NCBI GenBank assembly: GCA_964036045.1
Contig: OZ038382.1
Location: 115,850,429-115,914,428, forward strand
Origin: Eutreptiella sp. 'Long Island Sound 2002'
Lineage: Eukaryota > Euglenozoa > Euglenophyceae > Eutreptiales > Eutreptiaceae
Direction of reading: 5' to 3'
DNA: 64,000 bases
The translations under genes and the position numbers were made by a program. Of the stretch, positions 47,407-57,959 are shown in pieces. Numbering within the stretch: the first letter of the stretch is position 1; each line of letters opens with the position of its first letter. Under the pieces are notes generated by a model. The model ran no database searches and was not told where the DNA came from. It worked only from the letters and a program-made list of their open reading frames with translations.

Positions 47407-48501
47407 TTAGTAGTTGCAGAACCCCAAGTACGCCCGTAGCTCAGAGACCGTTTTGGGCTTTTCCCAGTGCTCAATCGCAGCCACCTTGCCAGGTATGGGC
47501 TTCCGCTGCCCGTTCCCAACTACGTGGCCAGCGAAGACCACCTTGCTTACCGCAATGGTGGCCTTGTCACTGCTGCCCGTGAGTTTGTGCCGAACCAGAA
47601 GGTCCCGCACTCGAGTGACGTCCCTCTCATGTGCCTCCAGGAGCTCCTCGTAGCTCATACTGGGGTCCCCGGACGCGATGATCACGTCATCCACGAAGGG
47701 GTCCGCACAGTCACGCACCGGCTCAAGCAGGTTCTCCAGCATCCGCTGAAAAGCCGGATGGCCGTTGGTAACGCCCATGGGCATCACCTTCCACTGGAGA
47801 GGTCCAAGTGGGGTGCTCATGGCTGTGCAGGCACGGGACTCTTCGGCGAGAGGCATCTGATGATAACCATGTTTCAGGTCAATCACCGTGAAGATCCTGT
47901 GCCGGTGTTGTTTTTGCAGCATGTCCTCAATGAGGGGCAGCGTATAGCTGTCATGCTGCGTTTGGGCGTTTAGGCCGCGGTAGTCGACCACGAGCCGCCA
48001 CTCACCGGCCACCTTCTTGGGGACGACGAAGCACGGAGAGGCCCACTCGGAGTGGCACGGCTCAAGCCAGCCTCTCTCGATGAAGTCAGGGAAGATCTTC
48101 TCCATGGCCTCCTTCCTCTCGCCCCTCAGGGCAAACTCCCGGTGTCGATACACACGGGGGTCCTGCTTCAGTCGTATCTTGGCCTCGCCATACGGTCCAC
48201 GCACCGGTGGGGGAAACACAGGTTTTCCGGTGAAGAAGGTTTCACCATGCTTCTGCTTCAGCCTGGCCCTCAATGCCTGGATCTTGGAGCAATCATCAGA
48301 CTCCGCCTTGGCTTTTCCGGGCACCTGGACCACTGAGCTTACTTGAGGGGTAGCGACCCCGCTCAGTTTCGGCTCAGGTGGTCTTCCCAGGTGGCCCAAA
48401 GGGCCATCTCTGGTCTTGCCTCGGAATAAGTCGCCGTAGGTGGGTGGGTTACCCCCGATTGGCTCGTCCTGGCTGGACATGTGGTCCAGCCCCCTCCTCA
48501 C
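47407..48501 (-). pseudogene. gypsy-3 reverse transcriptase
   Basis: The fingers start near YRHREFALRGERKEAMEKIF. The motifs are SPCFVVPKK, WRLVVDYRGLNAQT, FTVIDLKHGYHQMPL (palm Asp), TPLGPLQWKVMPMGVTN, and PFVDDVIIAS (catalytic FVDD, about residue 268), then VVFAGHVVGNGQ and KTVSELRAYLGFCNY. A TAA at 47,407-47,409 replaces what should be the second Tyr of CNYYSGYIK, and the frame continues beyond it. A frameshift near 48,510 separates it from the protease frame. The catalytic core itself looks unimpaired. Confidence 0.93.
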
Positions 48502-48587
48502 GAAGGTATCCCATCATAGGAACCAGAGACGATCGAGTACACTTCCCACCAGGCTTTGTCCTGGCCCTTGCCCTCACGCTGGCTTCC

Positions 48588-50069
48588 CTAGTCGTGAAGG
48601 GGCTGATCCATATACCCCTGAACCAGATCAAACTCCTCTTCTGTGAGGGGGTCCTCCGATTCTCCGATGTCAACAGGGGAAACCGCAAAGCATTGCCTCC
48701 ATGGCTCCACTCTGATGCGGTTGACACACACGAAGTCCGTGGTGTCGGCCTGTTCAAGGCCCCCATCAACGTAGTGGAATTCCGTTGGCCATCTCTGGGG
48801 TGGCAGAGGCTGTCCCTTAGCGTCCTGATAGACACTCTCTCCAGCCGGTAGGACGACCTTGTTTAAGGTCATGTTGGTCAATGAGACCACCCAATGTCGG
48901 GTGCTTTCCTCCTCGGTGCATCCCATAGGAACAACCAGCACTGCCTTGGAGCGGTCCTTGCGAATCTTCGCTACCGCCCTTGGAATGTCCCATCGGGGGC
49001 AATGGATCCACATCAAACCCTGATGCGGACCCCAGTGCTTCTTCCACGCGGAGTCCTGGGCGCTCCAGTACTTCTCACAAACCCGAAGATGGGCGGGGGT
49101 TCCTGAAGAGAACGCATCCAGGGCCAGATCCGAAGCTCCCAGGTCCGCGACCACTCGGCTCGCCACTTCCGGCATTACGGTGTACTCCTGGTTTGCTGGC
49201 CCAGTTGTCTCAGTGCCCAGCGCGGCCACTTCGAGCTGATTGCGTTCCGGGTGGATCCATTGGCATTCCACATGGTGCGCAGGTGAAGAGAGACACCAGA
49301 GCTGGTCGTCCTGGTACAGGGTCATTGAGGCCTGGGCCGGGAGAACGCCGGAGTCCGTCTCCATCATGAAGTGGTAGCCAACGATCATGTCCCAGTCCAT
49401 CTGGGCCTCGTAGAAGCGACCTTGCAGGAGGATTTCTTTGCCGAGGTCCGGGCGGCTCAGCTCACGGTGGTTCACGAACTGCAGCCCAATGGCCGCTTCC
49501 TTCGTGCCTCCCACCTTGTACTGGCTGTTCGCCACCTTCAGCCTGACAGGTTTCCGACTGTCGGCCAAACACTCTGGCGGAAGTAGGCCAGCCTTGACCA
49601 AGCTGACCTGGGCTCCCGTGTCGACCAACACGTCGAAGACCTTCTCCACTTCCCCGCATAAGGCACGGACCTTAAGGTGCAACTGCCGCTCACGCCCCAG
49701 TCGGCCCACGGCGTGCAAGCTCAGGATCTCCGGCCGTTCCAGAAGCTCAACAAGCGACTGGTGCAGGTCGTGGACAATGGGCTCAGGCTGCCCATCTGCA
49801 GCATCCAGCTGCGGTCTGGGTGATCTTCCGATACTCTCGGATAGATCTTGAAGCACATCAAATACATTCTTGGTCGCGAAGGATGGACGGGTGCAAGGGT
49901 TCGTGCCTTCACTTGCCCTCACCCCGCCACCACGACTGGGTGCCGGACCGGGCCTTCCGCCCGCGGCAGTCCCTTTGTGCTTATCGTTTCCCGACTGGGA
50001 TGGTGTGGCGCTTCCCACGACACCATCCTGCGACCGCCCTAGCTGAGGCCCTTGGCTGCAGGGGCTCCG
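48588..50069 (-). pseudogene. gypsy-3 aspartic protease and pol N-terminus
   Basis: The frame is open from the codon right after the gag stop. The retropepsin active site is VFDVLVDTGAQVSLVKAG (D-T-G at residues 133-135 from the first Met at 50,018), followed by a strand typical of the fold (WDMIVGYHFMMETDSGVLPA, in place of the usual ILG.D). It would cut the polyprotein. The frame ends at TAG 48,588-48,590. Similar sense continues to about 48,510 (GKGQDKAWWEVYSIVSGSYD), then shifts into the RT frame, so this link is broken. Gag and this frame share the same phase. Confidence 0.88.
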
Positions 50070-53000
50070 CTAAGCGGCGTCGGTTGTGGTAGTAGGGGTA
50101 TTCTCCTCCCCATCAACCTCGTTGACACCCTTCTTCTTTCCCTTTTTCCTACCCTTCTTGTCCTTGTCCTTGTCGTTCTCCTTGTTCTTGTCGTCCGACC
50201 TGGGGACCCAGTTCCTCTTGATCTCCTGGATCTCCTTGGCAAACTCGGTCCCCACCGACATCAGCTTGGAGAGCTCGTACTTGTCGACCTCCACTTTGGC
50301 CTCCCAGATACCCGCAGGTGCACGCTTCTTCGACCCGTGCGCCTTCTTGTAGGCCTCCGTGTCGGTCTGGTGGATGGGGCATGTCCGGTGGTCATGGTTG
50401 AAGCCTTGCTTCCTCCCATAACACACGAAACAGCCCTGAGGGTGAGCTCGTATGAACTCATCAAAGGACAGCGGAGGGTTGCCAATGCGGCGGGGGTCCT
50501 TCTTCTCCTTCTTCTTCCAACCCTGCTGCAGAGGCTTCCAGCTTCCCCGGTTGCTCCCCGCGTTCAGATTGTTGGCCACGAAGGCACAAATGGCCATCTC
50601 GGCGGGCTCATCGTCGTGGTCATCATCGACGAGAGCTTCATCGCCATCGGCTCCCGCTGGGTCCATGGCAGCTTCCCCGCCAGGCCCCTCGCCAACGTAG
50701 TTGACGTCATGGTCGCCGGGCCTCAACCCGCGGGTGTGGTGGAGGTTCCGGTACTCCTTGAGTACCTCCTCTCCAAGCCACTCCAGAATCTCGTCGCAAC
50801 TCATCCGCGCCGGGATGGCCTGCAGACAGATGGTCTGGCCGCTCAACTCACACTCATCAAGGCGCCACATTGTGGTCTTCTCGCGATCGCCCGAGACGGT
50901 GATGAGGAGAGCGTTCCGCAGGGAGTGCCGTTTGACATCCCGGGCCACATTCTTCCTTGTCCAAGCCACCACGTTCGTATGATACTCTTTGGGGAGCATC
51001 ATCTTGACCGTGTGGTTGGACGTTGCCCTCTTGGCTTCCTCCTTGGTGACTCTTTTGATCCATGCTTCCGGCAGCATGGAGAGCAGGCGGGCCTGCTCGT
51101 CACCCTCGTTCCAGTCCTCCACGTTGCGGCGGAAGAGGGTGTATTGCCCCCGGAAGTCTCGCCAATCCTGTAGGCGAATCTCCCGACCATCATGCTGAAG
51201 CTTGATGGACTTCCACCGCTTGGCAGCCACCTGCGGAGCGTCGACCCGCTCCTGCTTGTTGAGCCACTTCTTGGCTTCCTTGAGGGTCTTGATTTTCCCC
51301 TCCTTGGTCGCCACGAAGTATAGCTCTTGGAGCACTTCCGGCAGGCGGTACCTGGACCGTTTGAAGACATATCTCTCCGCATCTGCGGGATCCATGTCTT
51401 CAGTAACGGTCACCCCCGAATGGTCCAGCTTCTCCAAGAAGCGGTCGAGGTTGAGGGGGTTGCCATCGTACATGGGGGCCTTGATGTCCTTCAGGTCTTC
51501 CCACACGGCGGCGTCCGCGGCCTTGGAGACCATGAACGCCGGCCGCGAGGTCGACCGAGGTTCCCATCTGCGTCCCCCACGGACTCCCACGGCCGCCACT
51601 TCCATCTCCTCCACAGAATCCCTGTGGCTACGCCGCGGTTCCTCCATGTGGGCTGAACCCAGATGTTCACGCCGTACTTCTTCCATGTATGCCTCCTCAT
51701 CACGGCGCCGGCAGCTGCGTTCAGCGGCCTCCCGTCGTACACAACGCGGCGGGGTAATGCCGAACTCCTCCAGGTCTTCCTCGCCCATGCCGACATCCCA
51801 CTCCACGTCTCCTCCGGGGACCTCGTCCCTGAGTCCACCATAACGTCCGCCAGCCATTGGGATTGGCTCCGGGGCTGGTGCGGGGTGTCGGGGGCGTACC
51901 GGCGTCCACGGTGGAGCACGGCGGTGGTGGTACTCCGCCCTGAGCCACTCATCCCGCCACTCCTCACTGCCACTGCCGGGCGGCACGCGCTCGTTGCGGC
52001 GGCCCGCGCTGTGGTGAGAGGGGGCGCTGAGAGAGGGGGCACTGGCGCTGGGGCAACTCCTGGGGGCTCCGCCGGGGGCATGGGGTCTGCCTGGATCTGG
52101 TCCAGGTCCCCAGCCGTCGTCCGACGAGCCAGACTCCAGGGGTGGGTGGTCGCTGCCGACGCTCCCACGGCCTTCCAGCTCGTCCAACCTCTGCTGCAGG
52201 CCGTTGATGACCTTATTCAGCAGCCTGGTCTTGCCCCTGGCGATGTCCAGCTCCCTCTGGGCGGCGGTGGCGACCTTGGCGATCTTGACCATCTCGATCT
52301 TGGCGATGTCCAGCTCCTTCTGTGCGCCCACGGCGACCCTGGCGATGCGAGTCATCTCGCCCTTGCCCGTGTCTACCTCGCGCTCGAGGGACTGGACCCT
52401 CCTGCGGAAGTGGACAATCCACCGCCAGGTGGCATCCGGGTCGCCATTCCCTGGTGGGTCGTCGGGGTCCCCAGGGGGTCCTCCAGGAGGACCTCCGCCG
52501 GGTCCGCCCGGTCCAGGGGGTCCTCCCCCGCCCGGTGGTCCGCCTCCAGGGGGTCCACTTGGTGGGCGTCCTCCAGGGGGTCCTGATGGTCCTCCGCCAG
52601 GGGGTCCCGGTGGGTCTCCGCCCGGTCGCCTCGGTGGGTCCGAGGATGGGGGCTTCTTCGTGTAGTCGAAGTCCATGTCATCATCCTCGTCCATGGTGCC
52701 CCACCTGGGCGTCTTGGTCCCGCACGCGGAAGATTCCGAGCTCCGGTAGGGAGGAGGGGTATCCTCACTCTCGCCCTCCGGCTCCATGGGGACGTCTCCG
52801 CCTCCTCCGCCAGCCACTCTTCGGCGATGTTGGCGGCCTCGTTCATCCCCGTCGCTGGCGGTGAAGAAGGGGTCGCTGTCGTGGGGGTGTCCGCCCGCTG
52901 GCCTCCGTGACCTCTCGGGGGTCTTCCCCTTACCCTTCCTCCGTCGGTAGGCGGTCGGACCACTGCTCCCACTGCTGCCCGTGTCGGCCTCGGCCAGCGT

Positions 53001-54392
53001 CATCTTCAAGGAGGTGTCCCCTTCAAAGAGCTGTCCAAGGGTCTCCACTCGGGATCCTCCGGGGGGAGTCTCGCGGCGGAGCTTGGCCTCCGCCTCCGCC
53101 ATTGCGGCGGCCGTGGCTGCGGCAGCTCGCCTTTCGGCCTCCTCCCGGGCTCGAGCAGCCTCGACTTCGCGGGCCTGCTGCAGCCTAGCCTTCTCCGCTT
53201 TCAACGCCGCCAGCTCTGCCTCCGTCTTGGCCCTCTCCTCAGCGACCTTCCGTCGCGCGGCCTCCATGGCGTCCTTCCTGGCGGCGTCCGCCTGAACCTT
53301 GGCCGTTGCTTCGGCATGGGCCCTTTCCTCCGCCTCCTTCTTTGCCCTCTCTTGGGCAAGCTCCTCTTCCAGCGCCTTCACCTCGGCCTCCTTGCAGGCA
53401 ATGGCCTCCTGGGTCAGGCGGGATTCCTCGGCGGCTGCCGCCACCTCACCCGTGATCCGGGCAGTTGCTGCCTCATGGGCGGCCGCAGCTGTGAGACCGG
53501 CCGCAATGGCCGCGACGGTCAAGGCGTGGAAGGCCATGCCTCTGCCCAGCTCTGTGGCCTCCTCCTGGGCCATGCCGACGGCGCCCTCCACGGCAGCGTT
53601 TCGCTGCCTGGCCCGTTGCCGGGCAACCCGAAGGTTGCAGGGCACCCCACAGGTGCGCTCGCAGGCGCGCGCCACATCCCTTTGGTGGGGAGCGACGCTG
53701 CTGCTGGAGCCGGCCTGGTCGGCCGGCATCCTCCCGCGGTGGGCCGACTCCACGTCGCTGCTGGGGCCTGACTTCCTCAGGTGCAGCGTACGGGGCTTGG
53801 CCTTGGCCTGCTTGGCGACTTCGAGGAAGTCGCCAAGCGTGGTGTGGCCGGGGTGGTGGCCGCCACTGGCCCGTTGGGGGCTTCGAGGTGGGGTTCCGCC
53901 CTTGGCGCCTTGGGCGGCTTCGGCGGCCAGGGACTCCTGGTACTCCCGCCACTTCTTGTCCCGCCTCCTGTCCCCGGCGGACAGCTTCTCCTTGCCAGGA
54001 GACGCGCTGCTGCTGCTGCTGCCCTGCAGCGTGCGCTCGGTCCCCGGCTCCGGGAACTTCTTTTCGATCATGTCCCACATGGAGGCGTTGGTCGTGGCGC
54101 CCGACGGGTACTCGTTGGAGTTGTCGTCCTCCTCAATCCCGTCGGGGCGCAGCCCTTCGCCGGGCCTGTCTGGCCGGGTCCAGACCCTCCAGCGCTTCTG
54201 GCGGAAGCGGAAGGCAAACCCTTCCACCCGCAGCCAGTCTTCGACTGCCTTCAGGCGATCGGGGCCCAAGTCCTCGCGGAGCTCAAGCTCCCCGGCATGC
54301 CGCCTTCGCACTGGGGATGGCTGTGGCGATAGTGCTGGTCCCACACCAACCCACGCAGTAGGCACACTGCATGGGGGTGGGGCCGCGGCCAC
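50070..54392 (-). CDS. gypsy-3 Gag, 1,440 codons, with collagen-like and coiled-coil segments
   Basis: One uninterrupted frame. In order: a variable N-terminus; a long Glu/Ala/Lys coiled coil (about residues 330-430, for example EELAQERAKKEAEERAHAEA); a Ser/Arg-rich part; a Gly-Pro-Pro segment like collagen (about 580-655); a second helical segment (RRVQSLEREVDTGKGEMTRI ... LNKVINGLQQRLDELEG, about 660-740); a capsid-like domain (about 965-1,160, DLKDIKAPMYDGNPLNLDRF); a zinc-knuckle variant CFVCYGRKQGFNHDHRTC (CX2CX8HX4C, about 1,318); and a Lys/Asp-rich end. Gag of this size is far larger than the usual 300-500 residues. Coding sense upstream (MVNWQEAGKTWPRPHPHAVC, ATG at 54,421) joins after a one-base shift near 54,290, so the true start may be there. 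Confidence 0.88.
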   Translation of the reverse strand: MAAAPPPCSVPTAWVGVGPALSPQPSPVRRRHAGELELREDLGPDRLKAVEDWLRVEGFAFRFRQKRWRVWTRPDRPGEGLRPDGIEEDDNSNEYPSGATTNASMWDMIEKKFPEPGTERTLQGSSSSSASPGKEKLSAGDRRRDKKWREYQESLAAEAAQGAKGGTPPRSPQRASGGHHPGHTTLGDFLEVAKQAKAKPRTLHLRKSGPSSDVESAHRGRMPADQAGSSSSVAPHQRDVARACERTCGVPCNLRVARQRARQRNAAVEGAVGMAQEEATELGRGMAFHALTVAAIAAGLTAAAAHEAATARITGEVAAAAEESRLTQEAIACKEAEVKALEEELAQERAKKEAEERAHAEATAKVQADAARKDAMEAARRKVAEERAKTEAELAALKAEKARLQQAREVEAARAREEAERRAAAATAAAMAEAEAKLRRETPPGGSRVETLGQLFEGDTSLKMTLAEADTGSSGSSGPTAYRRRKGKGKTPERSRRPAGGHPHDSDPFFTASDGDERGRQHRRRVAGGGGGDVPMEPEGESEDTPPPYRSSESSACGTKTPRWGTMDEDDDMDFDYTKKPPSSDPPRRPGGDPPGPPGGGPSGPPGGRPPSGPPGGGPPGGGGPPGPGGPGGGPPGGPPGDPDDPPGNGDPDATWRWIVHFRRRVQSLEREVDTGKGEMTRIARVAVGAQKELDIAKIEMVKIAKVATAAQRELDIARGKTRLLNKVINGLQQRLDELEGRGSVGSDHPPLESGSSDDGWGPGPDPGRPHAPGGAPRSCPSASAPSLSAPSHHSAGRRNERVPPGSGSEEWRDEWLRAEYHHRRAPPWTPVRPRHPAPAPEPIPMAGGRYGGLRDEVPGGDVEWDVGMGEEDLEEFGITPPRCVRREAAERSCRRRDEEAYMEEVRREHLGSAHMEEPRRSHRDSVEEMEVAAVGVRGGRRWEPRSTSRPAFMVSKAADAAVWEDLKDIKAPMYDGNPLNLDRFLEKLDHSGVTVTEDMDPADAERYVFKRSRYRLPEVLQELYFVATKEGKIKTLKEAKKWLNKQERVDAPQVAAKRWKSIKLQHDGREIRLQDWRDFRGQYTLFRRNVEDWNEGDEQARLLSMLPEAWIKRVTKEEAKRATSNHTVKMMLPKEYHTNVVAWTRKNVARDVKRHSLRNALLITVSGDREKTTMWRLDECELSGQTICLQAIPARMSCDEILEWLGEEVLKEYRNLHHTRGLRPGDHDVNYVGEGPGGEAAMDPAGADGDEALVDDDHDDEPAEMAICAFVANNLNAGSNRGSWKPLQQGWKKKEKKDPRRIGNPPLSFDEFIRAHPQGCFVCYGRKQGFNHDHRTCPIHQTDTEAYKKAHGSKKRAPAGIWEAKVEVDKYELSKLMSVGTEFAKEIQEIKRNWVPRSDDKNKENDKDKDKKGRKKGKKKGVNEVDGEENTPTTTTDAA

Positions 54393-54744
54393 GTCTTGCC
54401 CGCTTCTTGCCAGTTTACCATGGCAGCGGGCGGCGTACTTGGTCTTGAGGTCCTTAGTGGTGGTTGTTGAAGCGGTTGCTCCGGTGTGGTTGTGGAGGTG
54501 GGTGACGCGACTGGGCGTGCGTCCGGTACTGGTCGGCCGATTAGACTCGCTGATGTGGGAGTCCTGGTCTGTCCACCTCCTTCACGGTCGCGGCGCTTCC
54601 GTGGTCGCTCAGGGCGATGCTCTGGGCGGCGCTGCGGGCTCCTTGATGGTCTTGGAGTCCTCGGGGTTGAGGTGCTGCTCGTACCCCTTGAAGGCCCCGA
54701 GTGGCACGCGGGGGCTGGGTAACCCCGCGGCGGTGAAACGCTTT
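54393..54744 (-). other. gypsy-3 5' leader
   Basis: The sequence next to the 5' LTR reads AAAGCGTTTCACCGCCGCGG on the minus strand. It does not begin with TGG, so no standard tRNA primer site can be named. The upstream gag-like frame starting at 54,421 lies within this leader. Confidence 0.5.
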
Positions 54745-57700
54745 TGACGCGTTCCCATGGGGGGCCTGGCCACGGGACGCTGCGGTTGACACGCACAAGC
54801 AAGCAGGCAGGCAAAGCTCTGCGCTCACAGGGGCATCATTACGCTCGTGTCATGTGACAAAGCGTTTCAGGATCCTTGCCACTCTGAAACAAGGGAACAA
54901 AAGTATGTACAGCAACACATCAGGATATGTATACATGGGGTTAGGACTGGACTGGGGTAAGGGCATCACAGGACAATAGACACTCAGTCCCAAATCATAT
55001 CCCAATCCCAGGTCCGACCCTCTCAGTGGCTGGCAGGGGCGGGGGCTCAAACACAACCCATGCCCTGCCCAGTCCGGACCCTGAAACCCTGCCAATAGGG
55101 GAGGGTGTTCTGCCCAGCCACAGGCGAGTTCCTGGGAACCAAGAGGCTCCCAGGCTAACCAACGATGGCTGCTTATGCTCCCTCAATGGCAGGTCCCAAC
55201 TCGCCTCCGAGCCAGAGATAAGGCCCCGCCATTATCCCCTAGGAGTTGGTAGCTGAAAACGGGCTGTTTCAGCCCAAACTGATATTAGCTCCGAAAACTC
55301 CAAAACTGACCCCTCGTCTGGACCCGCCAGAGGTAGTGACGAAGTAACTGACCCTATGCCTCTCGAGTACCAACTCCTTGGAGCCCTCACCCAACCTGGT
55401 TCCCTCTGAGATTCCGGCATCAGGGCACCACGGGTTCATCAAGTGGGGTCATGATGCCAAAATCACCAAAATTGGCGTCATTCCCACGGGTGATCCGCCT
55501 GGCCAGGGCAGGGCCAATGGCTCAGAGGATAGAAGGCAGGACCTAGGACCTATATCTGAGTGCACGACCTGAAATTGGGACCGGGCTCTTCATGAACATA
55601 CAGATATGGGGCTGCCAATTGACCACACGGGGGGCTGAAATTGGGGTCCCAAAAGGGGGTCATTTTGGCTGCTCAAAGTGAGCCAAAACCGGGGGTCCCC
55701 CCAATGGTATATCTCCACGCCGGCTTGAAGATCGGATCCGCCATTCCATACGCGATCCACCGGGAGTGCAACGAAGACTCCCATGAACTTGGCTCTCATA
55801 GATCTCCATGCCACTGGGCGTGGTGACAATCCAAATTGGGTTCACAATCGCCAAAATGGCAAAATCGGTCGTCTCGGTCGACCGTCCAGGGTAGGAAACC
55901 TTGGCGATATTGACGCGCCAAGCCTTGATTCACAACCCTTGATATCCCCTTTGGTCCCATGCCCTGGGTTATGGCTTGCTGTCAGACTGGCTGCTTGCTG
56001 TTCATCGAGGGGATGAACACGCGGATGGGGCAGAAAGCAGCATGCGGTGCAAAGGGGGGGATCATGGATCGCACCAAAAGTTGAATAACTCCGGATGAGC
56101 AGGAGGAGCAAATACGAAACTCAATGGCGTTCAACCAATGGTCATATGCTACAATAATCACCCTTATTTCCTGGCTAAATCCCGTACCCCATGGAGATTT
56201 GGTAATTGCAATATGGTAGACAATGGCAAAAACATCGAAATTTGGCCAAAATGGCCCGCACTCATGATTCCATATCTCCATGGCCACGGCGAGGATCCTT
56301 TCAACCAAAGATGCTATTGACAAATGGGACTTAGGTCCCAATATATGCCACTTGCCAACCCTCATGGTCGCCTCTAGCCATCTTCCCCATTGGAGGGAAA
56401 GTGACACACAAATGGGGCAGAATGGCAACATACCCCAAACTGGGTGACTCACAACTCTTCCTTCGAGAGGAGAGGCCACATGAGGGAACACCCCATTCGA
56501 TGCGGGTTTATGTGCCCTCTCCGAATTGCCCTTACCCTTGGTCAAGTGGCGCACGCAACCTCGGGGGCGAAATCAGGGGGAGATGGGGTTTGTGGCCATT
56601 CCGGGCAAAACGGCCAAAATTCACCCAAAAGTGGTCCCTCCAAAAATGGTATCTCCGTATCACAAGAGAAAGGAGCCTTGAGCTTTTGCATGGATGCAAA
56701 CCGAAGCTTTGCTTCCCTTTTGCAACAAGGGTTGAGGTTCAAAGCATAATGGAAGCATTTTTAACACCTCAATCCTTGAAGCACACTATTTATGGGAAAA
56801 AGTGCATATATGGGCGATACTGGCATGAACATATCTTTGGGACCTTGAGGAGCAGAAATATGAGTAAACGTTCTTGGAGTAGGCCCATAGTTGGTGCCTT
56901 CAAATATGCCCACTATGGTTAGATTGTCTCCGTCCACTCGTGTCTCTAGTGCTTGGATATGAGCGCGTGTGCAAAGAGACAGTATGGCACGCGTGCTCAC
57001 AAGGCGAAATTATATAAAATGGATGACAAGGTTGTAAAAATCAACCAAGCCATCCAAGATGTTCTTCGTGGTCTCTACCTTACATATTGCCTTGATTCGA
57101 GGCTCAACTCCCAATAGGCTTCGAGTACGAGCCTCAGGGGTTTCGCCATTTTGGCCTAATTTTCGACCAAAACTTGCCCTCTTTCGAAAATTGACTTTTG
57201 GTACGCATTGAATTGCGTGAAGCCATCGTTGAATTGGCTCGAAAAACGGAAATGGCCTAGGGCTCTTGGTCTTGTGAGCATTGTGTTCGGTTTTTAACGT
57301 CCATGCTCACAAGGCCACAAAGTTAGCGTTTGCGCACGCAAACGACTTGGGTTTGTGAAACCCATAGGCTGCCTGAAACATCGCCATTGCCCGCTTCCCT
57401 ATACAAAGTGATATGCCCACGTGAAAGGGGCATGGATGAAAGGCATAGGGGGGGAATGTAGGGTTCCGTCCGAACTCATGGTCCTTGAGAACCATGAGCT
57501 CGAGCGATCGACGGAAAAGCTTGCGCGCTGATTTTCTGAAAGGCGCAACGGCCAAAAATTCTGGTGAACACACCAGATGAACGTACATTAAAAACCCTCT
57601 AGATTCAGCCTTTAAGTTCTCTTAGAATCTCACAGGTACTCGAGAAAAAACCCTCACAAAACTCGCCACGGAGAAGCGACGAAAGCGCGTGAACAGGCAA

Positions 57701-57955
57701 CATCAGGCGGCGATTTCACGACAATTAGAAATCGCGGTAGAAAACGGGTATTTCACCGATTTCTGACTGAAAATCGCCTAAGACAATAAAATTATGGTAA
57801 TTCTAAATCGATTTATTGGTTAGAAATCGGATTCCAGATTTCGCAGGTTAGAGAACAGGGATATCCTGGTGACAGCCGGTGTCAACGGCTTCCGCACGGG
57901 TGTGACGGCTCACAGGCCTCCGGGCCATGGGCCATAGGTTCTGGGTACCGCTTCA
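54745..57955 (-). repeat. gypsy-3 5' LTR (3,211 bp)
   Basis: Partner of 35,364-38,575, with the same termini and scattered substitutions. Since gag-pol is on the minus strand, transcription should start within this copy and run toward lower coordinates. Confidence 0.95.
57008..57018 (-). promoter_or_regulatory. Candidate TATA box in gypsy-3 5' LTR
   Basis: The minus strand reads TTTATATAATTTC about 940 bases into the LTR. It is conserved in the 3' LTR (37,628-37,638). It is the clearest TATA-like site in the correct orientation, but A/T sites arise by chance in this LTR, so this is only a candidate. Confidence 0.3.
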
Positions 57956-57959
57956 TTAC
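57956..57959. other. Target-site duplication TTAC, right copy
   Basis: TTAC immediately after the last LTR base. Removing the element and this copy restores the LINE-B ORF2 frame. Confidence 0.85.

Larger units (their letters stand above)
35364..57955 (-). mobile_element. gypsy-3: 22.6-kb chromovirus with 3.2-kb LTRs
   Basis: Two long direct repeats (35,364-38,575 and 54,745-57,955) begin TGACGCG and end GCTTCA, and they flank gag-pol on the minus strand. TTAC precedes the first (35,360-35,363) and follows the second (57,956-57,959), a 4-bp target duplication. A polypurine tract abuts the 3' LTR. The two LTRs differ by scattered substitutions, a few per hundred bases by eye, so the insertion is not recent. 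No good tRNA primer-binding match sits beside the 5' LTR. A 5-kb LINE-C lies inside its integrase. Without that, the element is about 17.6 kb. Confidence 0.95.

Noticed and set aside
54700-54744. Possible tRNA primer-binding site beside the gypsy-3 5' LTR
   Set aside because: The adjoining minus-strand bases start AAAGCGTTTC, not TGG, and I could not match them confidently to any tRNA 3' end.
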